From: JASBRS01 sp964496495
Lineage (GTDB): Bacteria > Deinococcota > Deinococci > Deinococcales > Trueperaceae
Direction: 5' to 3'
NCBI GenBank assembly: GCA_964496495.1
Contig: CAZBZU010000004.1
Location: 62,001-126,000 of the forward strand
DNA length: 64,000 bases
Positions 36,202-43,946 of this stretch are shown here, one piece after another. The notes below the pieces were generated by a model that did not search any database, was not told the DNA's origin, and worked only from the letters and a program-made list of their open reading frames with translations. The translations under genes were made by a program, and so were the position numbers. Within the stretch, counting starts at the first letter, position 1. Every line of letters starts with the position of its first letter.

Positions 36202-37731
36202 TCAGGGGGCGTGGACGGCGGCCAGATCGGTGCGGCCGGCGAACGCCTTGAGCTGGAAGCCGGTGAAGCCGTCGCGGATGGCTGCGAGCTGCGGGAAGAA
36301 GTAGGGGATGACGAGCGGGCCGCTGGCTGCCAGGATCTGCTGGATCTGGTGGTAGTCGTCGATGCGCTTCTGGCTGTCGAGGGTGTTCCCCGCGTCCTTG
36401 GCCAGCGCGTCGAAGGTCTTGTTGCAGTAGTGCGCCTCGTTCCACTTCGCGCCGCACTCGAGCATGACGTTCAGGTAGAACTGCGGGTACGGGCGCGACC
36501 CCCAGCCGGTGATGCCGAATGGCACCTCGAGCCACTTGTTGTCGCCGTAGTAGACGCTCTCGGGCACCACCTGCACCTTGATGTCGAACCCGGCCTCCGC
36601 GAGCTGCTGCTTGATCACCACCGCCATGTCGGGGCGGTCACCGGTGTTGGGCACGTACAGGTCGAGCTTGAGGCCGTTGGGGTAGCCTGCCTCCGCCAGC
36701 AGCTGCTTGGCCTTGGCCGGATCCCGCGCGGGCGGGGACACGCTGGGATCGAAGTACTTCTTGTACAGCGGCCCGATCGGGGTGTCGTTCCCCACCACGC
36801 CGAGACCCTGCGTCACCGACTCGGTGATCGCCTTGCGATCGATGCCCAGCTTGAGCGCTTGCACCACGCGCGGGTCGTTCCCGGGCTTCTCGTCGGTGCG
36901 CAGTCGCAGCACGTTGAAGCCGTTGGTGGGCACGTCCACCTGCGTGATGCCCTTGACGCCCGCCAGCGACTGGTAGAGCGAGCTGGGCAGCCGCATGGCG
37001 AGGTCGATCTGCCCACCTCGGAGCGCCGAGACCTCGGCCGCCTGGTCGCTGAAGAAGATGAACTCCAGCTTGGAGACTCCGGGCGTGCCCGGGATGAAGT
37101 AGTCGGGGTTGGCCTGCAACACCATGCGGTCGTCCGGGTTGTAGCTCTGCACCGTGAACGGGCCGCTGCCGTCGAAGGTGCTGCCGAACTCCTTGGTGCC
37201 ATCCTTGACGATGACCGCGTGGTTGTCGGACAGGTCGTAGAGGAAGAAGGGGTTGGTGGCGCTCAGCTTGAAGGTGACCTGATGGTCGCCGCTGGCCTCC
37301 ACCGAGGCGATGTCGGAGTAGAGATCGGCGGTGGGCAGCTTGAGGCTGGGGTCCCTGAGGCGGTCGAAGGTGTAGACCACGTCCTTGGCCGTCACCGGGC
37401 TGCCGTCGTGCCACTTGGCGCTCGGCGCAAGCTGGAAGGTGTAGCTGAGGCCGTCTTGCGACACCTTCCAGGAGGTCGCCAGGCGCGGCTGGATGTTGTT
37501 GTTGGCGTCCACGTCGACCAGGTAGTCGTAGACCGCGTTGAGCACAGCGATCTCGGCGTCGCTGGAGGCGTAGGCGGGGTCGAGCTTGGCGGGCGAGCCC
37601 ATGCCTACCCGCAGCGTGCCGCTGGGGGCCGACTGCGCCAGCGCGCCGGAGACGAGCAGAGCCGCCGCCAGCGCCGCCAGCGGTGCGCGGAAGCGAGTCA
37701 GGCGGACGTTCCTGAGGATGTGCATGAACAT
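36202..37731 (-). CDS. Peptide ABC transporter solute-binding protein (second system)
   Basis: A 509-aa family 5 binding protein. The signal peptide ends SGALA|Q, a signal peptidase I site without lipobox. Body motifs: TLRVGMGSPAKLDPAYASSDAEIAVLNAVYDYL, KWHDGSPVTAKDVVYTFDRL, and FTVQSYNPDDRMVLQANPDYF. The start ATG 37731 has GGAGG 5 nt upstream; an in-frame ATG two codons later is the alternative. Closest known roles are uptake of peptides, opines or nickel; not resolvable here. Confidence 0.9.
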   Translation of the reverse strand: MFMHILRNVRLTRFRAPLAALAAALLVSGALAQSAPSGTLRVGMGSPAKLDPAYASSDAEIAVLNAVYDYLVDVDANNNIQPRLATSWKVSQDGLSYTFQLAPSAKWHDGSPVTAKDVVYTFDRLRDPSLKLPTADLYSDIASVEASGDHQVTFKLSATNPFFLYDLSDNHAVIVKDGTKEFGSTFDGSGPFTVQSYNPDDRMVLQANPDYFIPGTPGVSKLEFIFFSDQAAEVSALRGGQIDLAMRLPSSLYQSLAGVKGITQVDVPTNGFNVLRLRTDEKPGNDPRVVQALKLGIDRKAITESVTQGLGVVGNDTPIGPLYKKYFDPSVSPPARDPAKAKQLLAEAGYPNGLKLDLYVPNTGDRPDMAVVIKQQLAEAGFDIKVQVVPESVYYGDNKWLEVPFGITGWGSRPYPQFYLNVMLECGAKWNEAHYCNKTFDALAKDAGNTLDSQKRIDDYHQIQQILAASGPLVIPYFFPQLAAIRDGFTGFQLKAFAGRTDLAAVHAP

Positions 37732-37798
37732 GGTGACCTCCCAGGTCCTCGAAAGGTGCTGCCGAAGCAGCTACTCGGTGTGGACGACGGGTCGCGAC

Positions 37799-38395
37799 TC
37801 ACACGCGCGCGGCACGCCAATCGGCGTCGGGCAGGCGCTCGCCCGCCTCGATGCGCATCTCGAGGCGGTTCTCGGGCGGCGCCAACGGACAGTCCCACCG
37901 CGGGCTGTAGGCGCAGCTCGGGTGGTAGGCGTAGTTGAAGTCGAGCACCATTCGCCCATCCTCGGAGCCGAGGTCGGCGTGCTTGACGGTATCGATCAGG
38001 TAGCGGCCCCCGCCGTAGCTGCCTGCGCCCGCGGTGGCGTCGCGCAACGGCACGAACAGGCCGCCGCCGTACCCCAGCTGCCGGTAGAGGGCGAGCCGCG
38101 CGGGGCGCCGGCGCAGCTCGAAGTGGAGCCACCCCAGGCGAGCGAGCCGTAGCACGCCGTCGTCGCGCAAGGGGACCTCGAAGGGCTCGCCAGCGTCGGG
38201 CTCGGCCTCGGCCAGCACGCGCATGCCGGGGTCGAACGGGAAGTAGGGGACGCTGCCGCCGGCGTGCCGGTCTGCCGCTGCCAGCGGCGAGCGCGGGTGC
38301 GTGAAGAGGAGCGCGTCCCGCAGGCCGCGGAAGCGCCGCCACCGCTCCGCTGGCGCCAGCGCCGCATCGCGCGCTACGCGGTACATTGCCGCCAC
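37799..38395 (-). CDS. DUF1684 family protein
   Basis: At least 198 aa. The family block is clear: YGGGRYLIDTVKHADLG, then VLDFNYAYHPSCAYSPRWDCPLAPPENRLEMRIEAGERLPD at the C-terminus. DUF1684 proteins have no settled function. The GTG at 38395 is the first canonical start, but it has no ribosome binding site, and the residues translated upstream (GELELLDYRRRV) look like the family's normal N-terminus. A CTG at 38479 with GGAGG 7 nt upstream is the probable true start. Confidence 0.75.
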   Translation of the reverse strand: MAAMYRVARDAALAPAERWRRFRGLRDALLFTHPRSPLAAADRHAGGSVPYFPFDPGMRVLAEAEPDAGEPFEVPLRDDGVLRLARLGWLHFELRRRPARLALYRQLGYGGGLFVPLRDATAGAGSYGGGRYLIDTVKHADLGSEDGRMVLDFNYAYHPSCAYSPRWDCPLAPPENRLEMRIEAGERLPDADWRAARV

Positions 38396-38538
38396 CCGCC
38401 GACGGTAGTCGAGGAGCTCGAGCTCGCCCTCGACGGCGTCTGCGGATGAAGCTGTCCGTGCGCTGTTGGTGGCGTCCAGGGGTGAGCCTCCCCGCGTCCC
38501 GGGACTGGGGCCGCGGCTCCCGAGGCGACAGCGGCCCG

Positions 38539-38544
38539 TACAAT
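38539..38544 (+). promoter_or_regulatory. -10 box for leaderless enoyl-CoA hydratase transcript
   Basis: TACAAT ends 6 nt before the ATG at 38551 with no ribosome binding site between; -35 not recognisable. Confidence 0.5.
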
Positions 38545-38550
38545 GCGGCT

Positions 38551-39327
38551 ATGGGGCCCATCCTAACGGAACAGCGAGGGGCCGTCCGTATCCTCACCCT
38601 GAACCGCCCGGAGGCTCGCAACGCTCTCAGCCGCGCCATGCGCTCGGCGCTGGGGGCGGGGCTGCGCGAGGCCGCCGACGATCCCGGCACCGCTGCGTTG
38701 GTGCTGACGGGCGCGGGCGACGCGTTCTGCGCGGGGCTCGACCTGCGCGAGCTGGAGGCCAGCGCGGGGGCCGGCTCCGCGGCCAAACGTGCGGACTCGC
38801 GCGCCCTCGCCGACCTACTGCTGCAGCTCGCCACCCTGCCCAAGCCGGTGGTGGCGGCCGTCAACGGCCCTGCGGTGGCGGGCGGGGCGGGGCTGGTGGG
38901 CGCCTGCGACCTGGCCGTCATGGCCGAGAACGCCCGCATCGGCTACACGGAGGCCCGCATCGGCTTCGTGGCCGCGTTGGTGTCCGTGTTCCTGGTGCGT
39001 CAGGTGGGTGACAAGCACGCCCGCGACCTGCTCCTGAGCGCGCGCCTGGTCCCCGCCGACGAAGCGGCGGCCATGGGGCTGGTGAACGAGGTGAGTGCCG
39101 CCGGCGCGGCACTCGACACGGCGGTGGCGCGGGCCGAGCGGCTGGCCGCAAACGCACCGAGCTCGCTGGCCATGACCAAGGCGCTGCTCACCAGCGTGGC
39201 GTCCATGAGCGTGGAGGACGGGCTGCGGTACGCCGTCGAGGCGAACGCGCTGGCGCGCGAGACCGACGACCTGCGCGAGGGAGTGCGCGCCTTCCTCGAG
39301 AAGCGCCAGCCGCGGTGGCGCCGCTAG
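38551..39327 (+). CDS. Enoyl-CoA hydratase/isomerase family protein
   Basis: A 258-aa crotonase-fold protein. The oxyanion-hole strands are VLTGAGDAFCAGLDLRELE and KPVVAAVNGPAVAGGAGLVGACDLAVM; the glutamate regions are less exact, with GYTEARIGFVAALVSVFL replacing the more common glutamate-rich block, so hydratase activity is not certain. The gene could act in fatty acid or amino acid degradation. Start ATG 38551 is set by the -10 box directly before it. No operon partner. Confidence 0.85.
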   Translation: MGPILTEQRGAVRILTLNRPEARNALSRAMRSALGAGLREAADDPGTAALVLTGAGDAFCAGLDLRELEASAGAGSAAKRADSRALADLLLQLATLPKPVVAAVNGPAVAGGAGLVGACDLAVMAENARIGYTEARIGFVAALVSVFLVRQVGDKHARDLLLSARLVPADEAAAMGLVNEVSAAGAALDTAVARAERLAANAPSSLAMTKALLTSVASMSVEDGLRYAVEANALARETDDLREGVRAFLEKRQPRWRR

Positions 39328-39338
39328 CGCCCGCGCGC

Positions 39339-39367
39339 TTGACCCGGGAGCCGAAGCCCCCTACGAT
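39339..39367 (+). promoter_or_regulatory. Strong promoter upstream of ddl
   Basis: TTGACC (39339-39344) and TACGAT (39362-39367) with an exact 17-bp spacer. The predicted start of transcription, 7-8 nt downstream, falls on the A of the ATG at 39375. Confidence 0.65.
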
Positions 39368-39374
39368 GGTGTCG

Positions 39375-39391
39375 ATGTGTAAGTTACACAT
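39375..39391 (+). promoter_or_regulatory. 17-bp perfect palindrome at the ddl transcription start
   Basis: ATGTGTAAGTTACACAT: two 8-bp arms around one central base. It starts at the predicted +1 and covers the start codon of a mini-ORF, so a bound repressor would block initiation. The size and symmetry fit a dimeric regulator, but the family is not known. Confidence 0.55.
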
Positions 39392-39410
39392 GGCGGCGAG
39401 GCCGGGATGA
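39375..39410 (+). CDS. Leaderless 11-codon mini-ORF upstream of ddl
   Basis: The ORF encodes MCKLHMAARPG and stops with TGA, which overlaps the ddl ATG as ATGA. Its ATG sits at the predicted transcription start. ddl itself has no ribosome binding site, so translation of this ORF could deliver ribosomes to ddl by coupling. Real translation is not shown. Confidence 0.45.
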   Translation: MCKLHMAARPG

Positions 39411-40486
39411 CACCGCCTCGGCCGCCACGGGTGCTGCTGCTCTGCGGAGGCAGGTCCGAAGAGCACGAGGTGTCGCTGGCGTCCGCCCGCTCGGTCCTGG
39501 AGGCGGTGGACGGCGCCCTCGACGTCACCCCGCTCATCATCGATCGCAGCGGCCGTCTGCTGTCGCCCGCGGCCACCAGGCGCGTGCTCGGCGCGCCGGC
39601 GGCCACCGCCGCGGGGGCCGAGGGCGGCGATGCCGCCCTGAGCCCGCCGGCCCCCGTCCCGGGGGAGAACCTGGCCTCCGCGTTCGCCCGGCTGCGCGAT
39701 CAGGGGTTCGACGTGGTGTTCCCGCTGTTGCACGGCCCCTACGGCGAGGACGGCAGCGTCCAGGGCCTGCTCCGGTTGTCGGGGCTGCCCTTCGTCGGCT
39801 CGGATGTGCTGGGCAGCGCCGTGGCCATGGACAAGCTCATGATGAAGGCGGTGTTCGCCGCCCACGGGTTCGCCCAGGTCGGCTACGGCGGCGTCGGCCG
39901 CGCCGAGTGGCGGCGCGACCGCGCCGGCGTGATCGCACGGCTCTCGGAGCTGGCCTGGCCGCGGTTCGTGAAGCCGGCCAACCTCGGCTCGAGCATCGGC
40001 GTGCGCCGGGTGGAGACGCGCGGTGCGCTGGACGGCGCCATCGACGCCGCCTTCGCCTTCGACCGCCGCGTGATCGTGGAGGAAGGCGTGGAGGGCGCCC
40101 GCGAGCTGGAGGTGGCGGTGCTGGGCAACGATGCGCCCGTGGCCAGCCCGCCCGGCGAGATCCGCTTCGCCTCCGAGTTCTACGATTACGACACCAAGTA
40201 CACCGACGGCCGCTCCGAGCTGCTGATCCCGGCACCCGTGCCGGCCGACACCGCAGAGCGGGCGCGCCGCCTCGCCCTGCGAGCCTTCGCTGTCCTGGAC
40301 GCGGCCGGCCTGGCTCGCGTGGACTTCCTCTACCGCGAGGCCGACGGTGCGCTGTTCCTCAACGAGCTCAACACCATCCCGGGCTTCACGCGTCACAGCA
40401 TGTACCCCAAGCTCGTCCAGGCGATGGGCATCGGCTACGGGGAGCTCATCGAGCGACTGGTGACGCTCGCCTGCGAGACGCGCTGA
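39407..40486 (+). CDS. ddl: D-alanine--D-alanine ligase
   Basis: Joins two D-alanines with ATP for peptidoglycan. The 359-aa ATP-grasp protein begins PRVLLLCGGRSEEHEVSLASA, has VVFPLLHGPYGEDGSVQGLLRLSGLPFVGSDVLGSAVAMDK, KPANLGSSIGVRRV, and the C-terminal FLNELNTIPGFTRHSMYPKL. Length is normal for VanA/Ddl-type ligases. The start ATG has no Shine-Dalgarno and overlaps the stop of the mini-ORF; expression is probably set by the promoter and palindrome upstream. Confidence 0.95.
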   Translation: MTPPRPPRVLLLCGGRSEEHEVSLASARSVLEAVDGALDVTPLIIDRSGRLLSPAATRRVLGAPAATAAGAEGGDAALSPPAPVPGENLASAFARLRDQGFDVVFPLLHGPYGEDGSVQGLLRLSGLPFVGSDVLGSAVAMDKLMMKAVFAAHGFAQVGYGGVGRAEWRRDRAGVIARLSELAWPRFVKPANLGSSIGVRRVETRGALDGAIDAAFAFDRRVIVEEGVEGARELEVAVLGNDAPVASPPGEIRFASEFYDYDTKYTDGRSELLIPAPVPADTAERARRLALRAFAVLDAAGLARVDFLYREADGALFLNELNTIPGFTRHSMYPKLVQAMGIGYGELIERLVTLACETR

Positions 40487-40527
40487 GGCGCCGGCAGCGG
40501 CGGCCGGCGCGGCCCTGACGCCGGCCT

Positions 40528-40536
40528 TGCTATAAT
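40528..40536 (+). promoter_or_regulatory. Extended -10 promoter for the HNH gene
   Basis: TGC directly followed by TATAAT (40531-40536), a perfect extended -10. It leaves a leader of about 140 nt before the GTG at 40686. Confidence 0.6.
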
Positions 40537-40685
40537 CCGCGCAACGTCACCGGGAGGTACTTGCCGCCGCGCGCCCAACCGACAACCCCGCGTTTCTCAG
40601 CAGCGAGCCGACCGCCGGGCCGCCATCCGACGCCGGAGGCGCCACTGGCATTGCCACTCCACTCCTCAACGTCAACAGCGCCCGC

Positions 40686-41174
40686 GTGCTGATCCTCAAC
40701 GCGAGCTTCGAGCCGCTGCACGTCTGCTCCGTGAAGCGAGCCGTGGGCCTGCTCATGCACGAGGTGGCGGAGCGCGTGGAGGACGGCGACAAGGTGCTCC
40801 GCTCGGTCGCTCACACCTTCCCGGTTCCGAGCGTGGTGCGCCTCAAGCGCTTCGTGAAGCGTCCCTTCCGGCACCGCGTGGCGTTCAACCGGCGCAACGT
40901 CTTCAAGCGCGACGAGCACACCTGCCAGTACTGCGGCGAGCGCAGCAACGACCTCACGCTCGACCACGTGGTGCCGCGCAGCCGTGGCGGCGCCACCAAC
41001 TGGGACAACGTGGTGGCCTGCTGCAAGCGTTGCAACGCCCGCAAGCGCGACCGCACCCCAGTCGAGGCTGGCATGGCCCTGAGACGCCGCCCGTTCGCCC
41101 CGCGCTTCATCTTCTCCAGCGCCTACGGCGTGCTGCCGGACATCGACCCGATCTGGGAGAAGTACCTGCCCTGA
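40686..41174 (+). CDS. HNH endonuclease family protein
   Basis: A 162-aa protein with the HNH nuclease core: CQYCGERSNDLTLDHVVPRSRGGATNWDNVVACCKRCNARKRD, giving the catalytic DH, the Asn of the fold and two CxxC zinc pairs. The preceding part VLILNASFEPLHVCSVKRAVGLLMHEVAERVE is the standard N-terminal region of this widespread HNH group, whose role is unknown (not a homing element by context). The GTG at 40686 is the first usable in-frame start, but the in-frame residues before it (ATPLLNVNSAR) also look protein-like. Confidence 0.8.
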   Translation: MLILNASFEPLHVCSVKRAVGLLMHEVAERVEDGDKVLRSVAHTFPVPSVVRLKRFVKRPFRHRVAFNRRNVFKRDEHTCQYCGERSNDLTLDHVVPRSRGGATNWDNVVACCKRCNARKRDRTPVEAGMALRRRPFAPRFIFSSAYGVLPDIDPIWEKYLP

Positions 41175-41181
41175 CGGGCGC

Positions 41182-41544
41182 TCAGATACGGCGCAGCGAG
41201 CGCTCGTCGCGGAACACGCGCGAGAGCACGGCGCTGATGACGCTGAGCACCAGGGCGCCCAGCACCGCCCCCCAGAAGCCGCTGACCGCGAGAGGTGTGA
41301 GCGCCGCCACCACGGCGATCGCGAGGGCGTTCACCAGCAGCAGGAACAGCCCGAAGGTCATCACCGTGAACGGCAGCGTCAGCAGCACCATCAGAGGCCG
41401 CACCACGGCGTTCACCAGCCCCAGCACCAGGGCGGCCACCAGCAACGCCCCCAGCGTGAGCGGCACGATGCTGAGCCCCACGTGGAGCTGCACGGTCAAC
41501 CACAAGGCGAGGGCGTTGAGGCCCCAGCGGATCAGCAGGTTCAT
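41182..41544 (-). CDS. YvlD / phage holin family IV-type membrane protein
   Basis: A 120-aa protein with four hydrophobic helices and the signature GLVNAVVRPLMVLLTLPFTVMTFGLFLLLVNAL in the middle. This group is called phage holin (superfamily IV) or YvlD; in chromosomes it is not a phage marker, and in Bacillus YvlD is associated with envelope stress genes. It appears leaderless, with TATACT 6 nt before the ATG. It ends convergent to the HNH gene. Confidence 0.85.
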   Translation of the reverse strand: MNLLIRWGLNALALWLTVQLHVGLSIVPLTLGALLVAALVLGLVNAVVRPLMVLLTLPFTVMTFGLFLLLVNALAIAVVAALTPLAVSGFWGAVLGALVLSVISAVLSRVFRDERSLRRI

Positions 41545-41550
41545 GCGGCG

Positions 41551-41578
41551 AGTATACGCAGCGCGCCGAGCGTGTCAG
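41551..41578 (-). promoter_or_regulatory. Promoter of leaderless YvlD-like gene
   Basis: Minus strand CTGACA (plus 41573-41578), 16-bp spacer, TATACT (plus 41551-41556), then 6 nt to the ATG. The -35 lies at the very end of the upstream GNAT gene. Confidence 0.65.
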
Positions 41579-42465
41579 CCCGGCGGACGCACCAGCACCG
41601 CGTAGCGCTCCACCACCTCGAAGCCGAGCGACATCAGGATATCGATGAGCTTGGGGTCCCTCACGCTCAGCTCCGACTCCACGCTCCCGAAGGGGCTCAC
41701 CGCGGCGAGCTCGTGAAGGGTCGACACCAGCAGGCGCCTGAGCATCTCCGAGGAGTCGCGGTGCTCCTGGAGCACCCCGACGCCTGCCATGCCGTAGCGG
41801 GCGTCCAGGCCCCGGCGATCGGCCCCGCAAAGGGCGTAGCCGACAGCCTCCTGATCGAGCGTCTCGCGCGCCATGAACCAGAGCTCGGGCCGGAACGGCC
41901 CGTAGCGGCGCTTCAGGTAGGCCCAGGCGCGATCGCTGATGCGGCGGGCCTCGGCGCGCTGCACCAGCTCACGGAAGGCGCGGTCGCCCTCGGGCGCCCA
42001 CGACTCGAGCACCAGCGGCGTGCCGAGCGGCGGCACATCCGCAAGCTGGAAGCGCACCCGCCGCACCTCGTCCGCCTCGAAGCCGAGTCCCGCCAGCACC
42101 TGCTCGAGCTCCCGCGCAGGACCCGCCGGCACGGCGTGCAGCGGCGCCACCGCCGCCTCGTGGGGGTGACGGCGCAGCAGCTCCGCCACCAGCCCACGCA
42201 GCGCCTCCAGGTCGCCGCCGTGCCAGGCGCTCACCAGCGTCAGCGTCTGGTCGTCGTCGTCCTGGCCGGGCGCCTTCACGTACACGCCGGCGACGGGCTC
42301 GCCCCCGTCGTCCAGCTGCACGAAGCAGCGTGCGGCCTCGCCCGAGGGGTCCTCGAAACGGGGAGCCAGACGCTGCGACAGGCCTCGCGGATCGCTGTGG
42401 CCGAGGTAGGCCACCGCTCGGCTGATGAACCAGGCGAGCTCGTCGGGGAGCAGGCTGCGGATCAC
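41575..42465 (-). CDS. Tandem GNAT-like acetyltransferase
   Basis: A 296-aa protein that looks like two GNAT-fold halves. The second half contains the cofactor region YGMAGVGVLQEHRDSSEMLRRLLVSTLHELA, in which the Q/RxxGxG/A loop is partly lost, followed by SVESELSVRDPKLIDILMSLGFEVVERYAVL. The first half lacks a clear motif. GTG start; TAGACT lies 8 nt before it (plus 42474-42479), nearly leaderless. Substrate unknown. Confidence 0.6.
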   Translation of the reverse strand: MIRSLLPDELAWFISRAVAYLGHSDPRGLSQRLAPRFEDPSGEAARCFVQLDDGGEPVAGVYVKAPGQDDDDQTLTLVSAWHGGDLEALRGLVAELLRRHPHEAAVAPLHAVPAGPARELEQVLAGLGFEADEVRRVRFQLADVPPLGTPLVLESWAPEGDRAFRELVQRAEARRISDRAWAYLKRRYGPFRPELWFMARETLDQEAVGYALCGADRRGLDARYGMAGVGVLQEHRDSSEMLRRLLVSTLHELAAVSPFGSVESELSVRDPKLIDILMSLGFEVVERYAVLVRPPG

Positions 42466-42631
42466 GCTCCGTCAGTCTAACCGATGCCGCTGGACTCTCC
42501 GGCGCCGCACCGGGACCGTTGTCCCGGTTGGGCGCAGCGCCCGCCTGAAGGACGCCCCGGGGCCCGGTATGGTGGTGCGAGTTCACGCTTCGCGGGCGCG
42601 GGCGACACCGCGCCGGAAGGGGGAGGGTCGC

Positions 42632-43822
42632 ATGCGAGCCTTCAAGTACGTGGTGTTCGGCGTCGCGCTCCTGGGTGCCATGGCCTGGGCCCAGACGATC
42701 ACCTTCGGCACGTCGCTGGAGCTGACCGGCAGCCTCGCCAACACCGGGCGCTACTACAAGGACGCCTTCAACATGGCGATCGACACCATCAACCAGCAGG
42801 GCGGGGTGACCGTGGGCGGGACGACCTACAAGCTCGCCCTCAAGGTGCTCGACAACCAGTCCGACAACAACCTGGCCGTGCGACAGTACACCCAGCTGCT
42901 GACGCAGGACAAGGTCGACTTCCTGCTCGGGCCCTACGCCAGCGACTTCGTGCTGGTCACCTCCGCCGTGTCCGAGAAGTACCAGGTGCCGATGATCGAG
43001 GGCGGCGGCGCCTCGGGTCAGATCTTCAGCCGCGGCTACAAGTACGTCTTCGGGACGCTTCCGGCCGCGGGCGACTACTTCAAGAGCACCATCGACATGA
43101 TGGCCAAGCTGAACCCGCCGGTGAAGACCGTCGCCGTGCTCTACGCGGACGATTCCTTCGATACCAGCGTGGCCGAAGGTACGACGAACCTCGCGAAGAA
43201 CGCCGGCCTCGACGTCGTGATCAACGAACGCTACAGCAGCAACGCCTCGGACTTCAGCACCATCCTCTCGCAGCTCAAGAGCAAGAACCCCGACGCCGTG
43301 CTGGTCGCGGGCCACGAGACCGAGGCGCTCAACTTCATCCGTCAGGCGAAGAGCCTCAACTTCAGCCCCAAGATGTACTCCTTCACCGTGGGCGTGCCCA
43401 CCTCGGACTTCCGCAAGGCGCTGGGCAACGACGCCAACTACGCTTTCGGCATGACCTCGTGGCTGCCGCTGGCAAGCAACAAGGACCCGTACTTCGGCGA
43501 CGCCGCGCAGTTCGCCAAGGCGTACCAGCAGCGCTTCGGCTACGCCCCGGACTACCACGCCGCCTCCGGCGTGGCGGACGTCGAAGCGTTCGTGAAGGCC
43601 TTCGAGGCGGCCGGCAGCCTGAAGCCCCAGGCCGTGCGCGATGCCATCGCCAAGGTGAGCTTCGACAGCCTCTACGGCCACGTGAAGTTCGGCGCCAACG
43701 GGCAGATCTCCCTGCCGCAGACGGTGGTCCAGGTGCAGAACGGCAACCTGGAGGCCATCTTCAACGGCGCCAGCTTCGAGACCCAGCCGCAGTACCCGAT
43801 GCCGGCCTGGAGCTCCCGCTAG
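42632..43822 (+). CDS. livJ: Branched-chain amino acid/amide ABC transporter substrate-binding protein
   Basis: A 396-aa type I periplasmic binding protein (Peripla_BP_6) that captures branched-chain amino acids or related substrates for LivHMGF downstream. The signal peptide MRAFKYVVFGVALLGAMAWA is cut before Q. Mature motifs: ITFGTSLELTGSLANTGRYYKDAFNMAIDTINQQGG, DFLLGPYASDFVLVTSAVSEKYQVPMIEGG and VAVLYADDSFDTSVAEG. GGAGGG lies 5 nt before ATG 42632; the longer open frame upstream has no signal peptide. The substrate is not certain. Confidence 0.88.
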   Translation: MRAFKYVVFGVALLGAMAWAQTITFGTSLELTGSLANTGRYYKDAFNMAIDTINQQGGVTVGGTTYKLALKVLDNQSDNNLAVRQYTQLLTQDKVDFLLGPYASDFVLVTSAVSEKYQVPMIEGGGASGQIFSRGYKYVFGTLPAAGDYFKSTIDMMAKLNPPVKTVAVLYADDSFDTSVAEGTTNLAKNAGLDVVINERYSSNASDFSTILSQLKSKNPDAVLVAGHETEALNFIRQAKSLNFSPKMYSFTVGVPTSDFRKALGNDANYAFGMTSWLPLASNKDPYFGDAAQFAKAYQQRFGYAPDYHAASGVADVEAFVKAFEAAGSLKPQAVRDAIAKVSFDSLYGHVKFGANGQISLPQTVVQVQNGNLEAIFNGASFETQPQYPMPAWSSR

Positions 43823-43845
43823 CCACCGGCGCTCGAAGCGAGACC

Positions 43846-43876
43846 ATGCGGCCCGTCCGTCCAGGGCGGGCCGCAT
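43846..43876 (+). terminator. Hairpin after livJ
   Basis: A perfect 10-bp stem ATGCGGCCCG (43846-43855) / CGGGCCGCAT (43867-43876) with an 11-nt loop, followed by CTGTAT. As in both peptide systems, it separates the receptor gene from the membrane genes. Confidence 0.6.
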
Positions 43877-43924
43877 CTGTATCGAACCGGGTCCAGGAGC
43901 GGCGGCCGGCCCTCACCGATGCGG

Positions 43925-43930
43925 TACCAT
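43925..43930 (+). promoter_or_regulatory. Candidate -10 box before livH
   Basis: TACCAT, 17 nt before the TTG start of livH, with AGGAG between them. Confidence 0.3.
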
Positions 43931-43946
43931 CGCTCAGGAGTCCAGC

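Noticed and set aside
40686..41174. HNH protein as homing endonuclease or mobile element
   Set aside because: It stands alone between housekeeping genes, with no intron, intein, terminal repeats or transposase.
41182..41544. Phage holin as sign of a prophage
   Set aside because: YvlD/holin-IV-type proteins are common chromosomal genes, and no other phage gene, integrase or att site is near.
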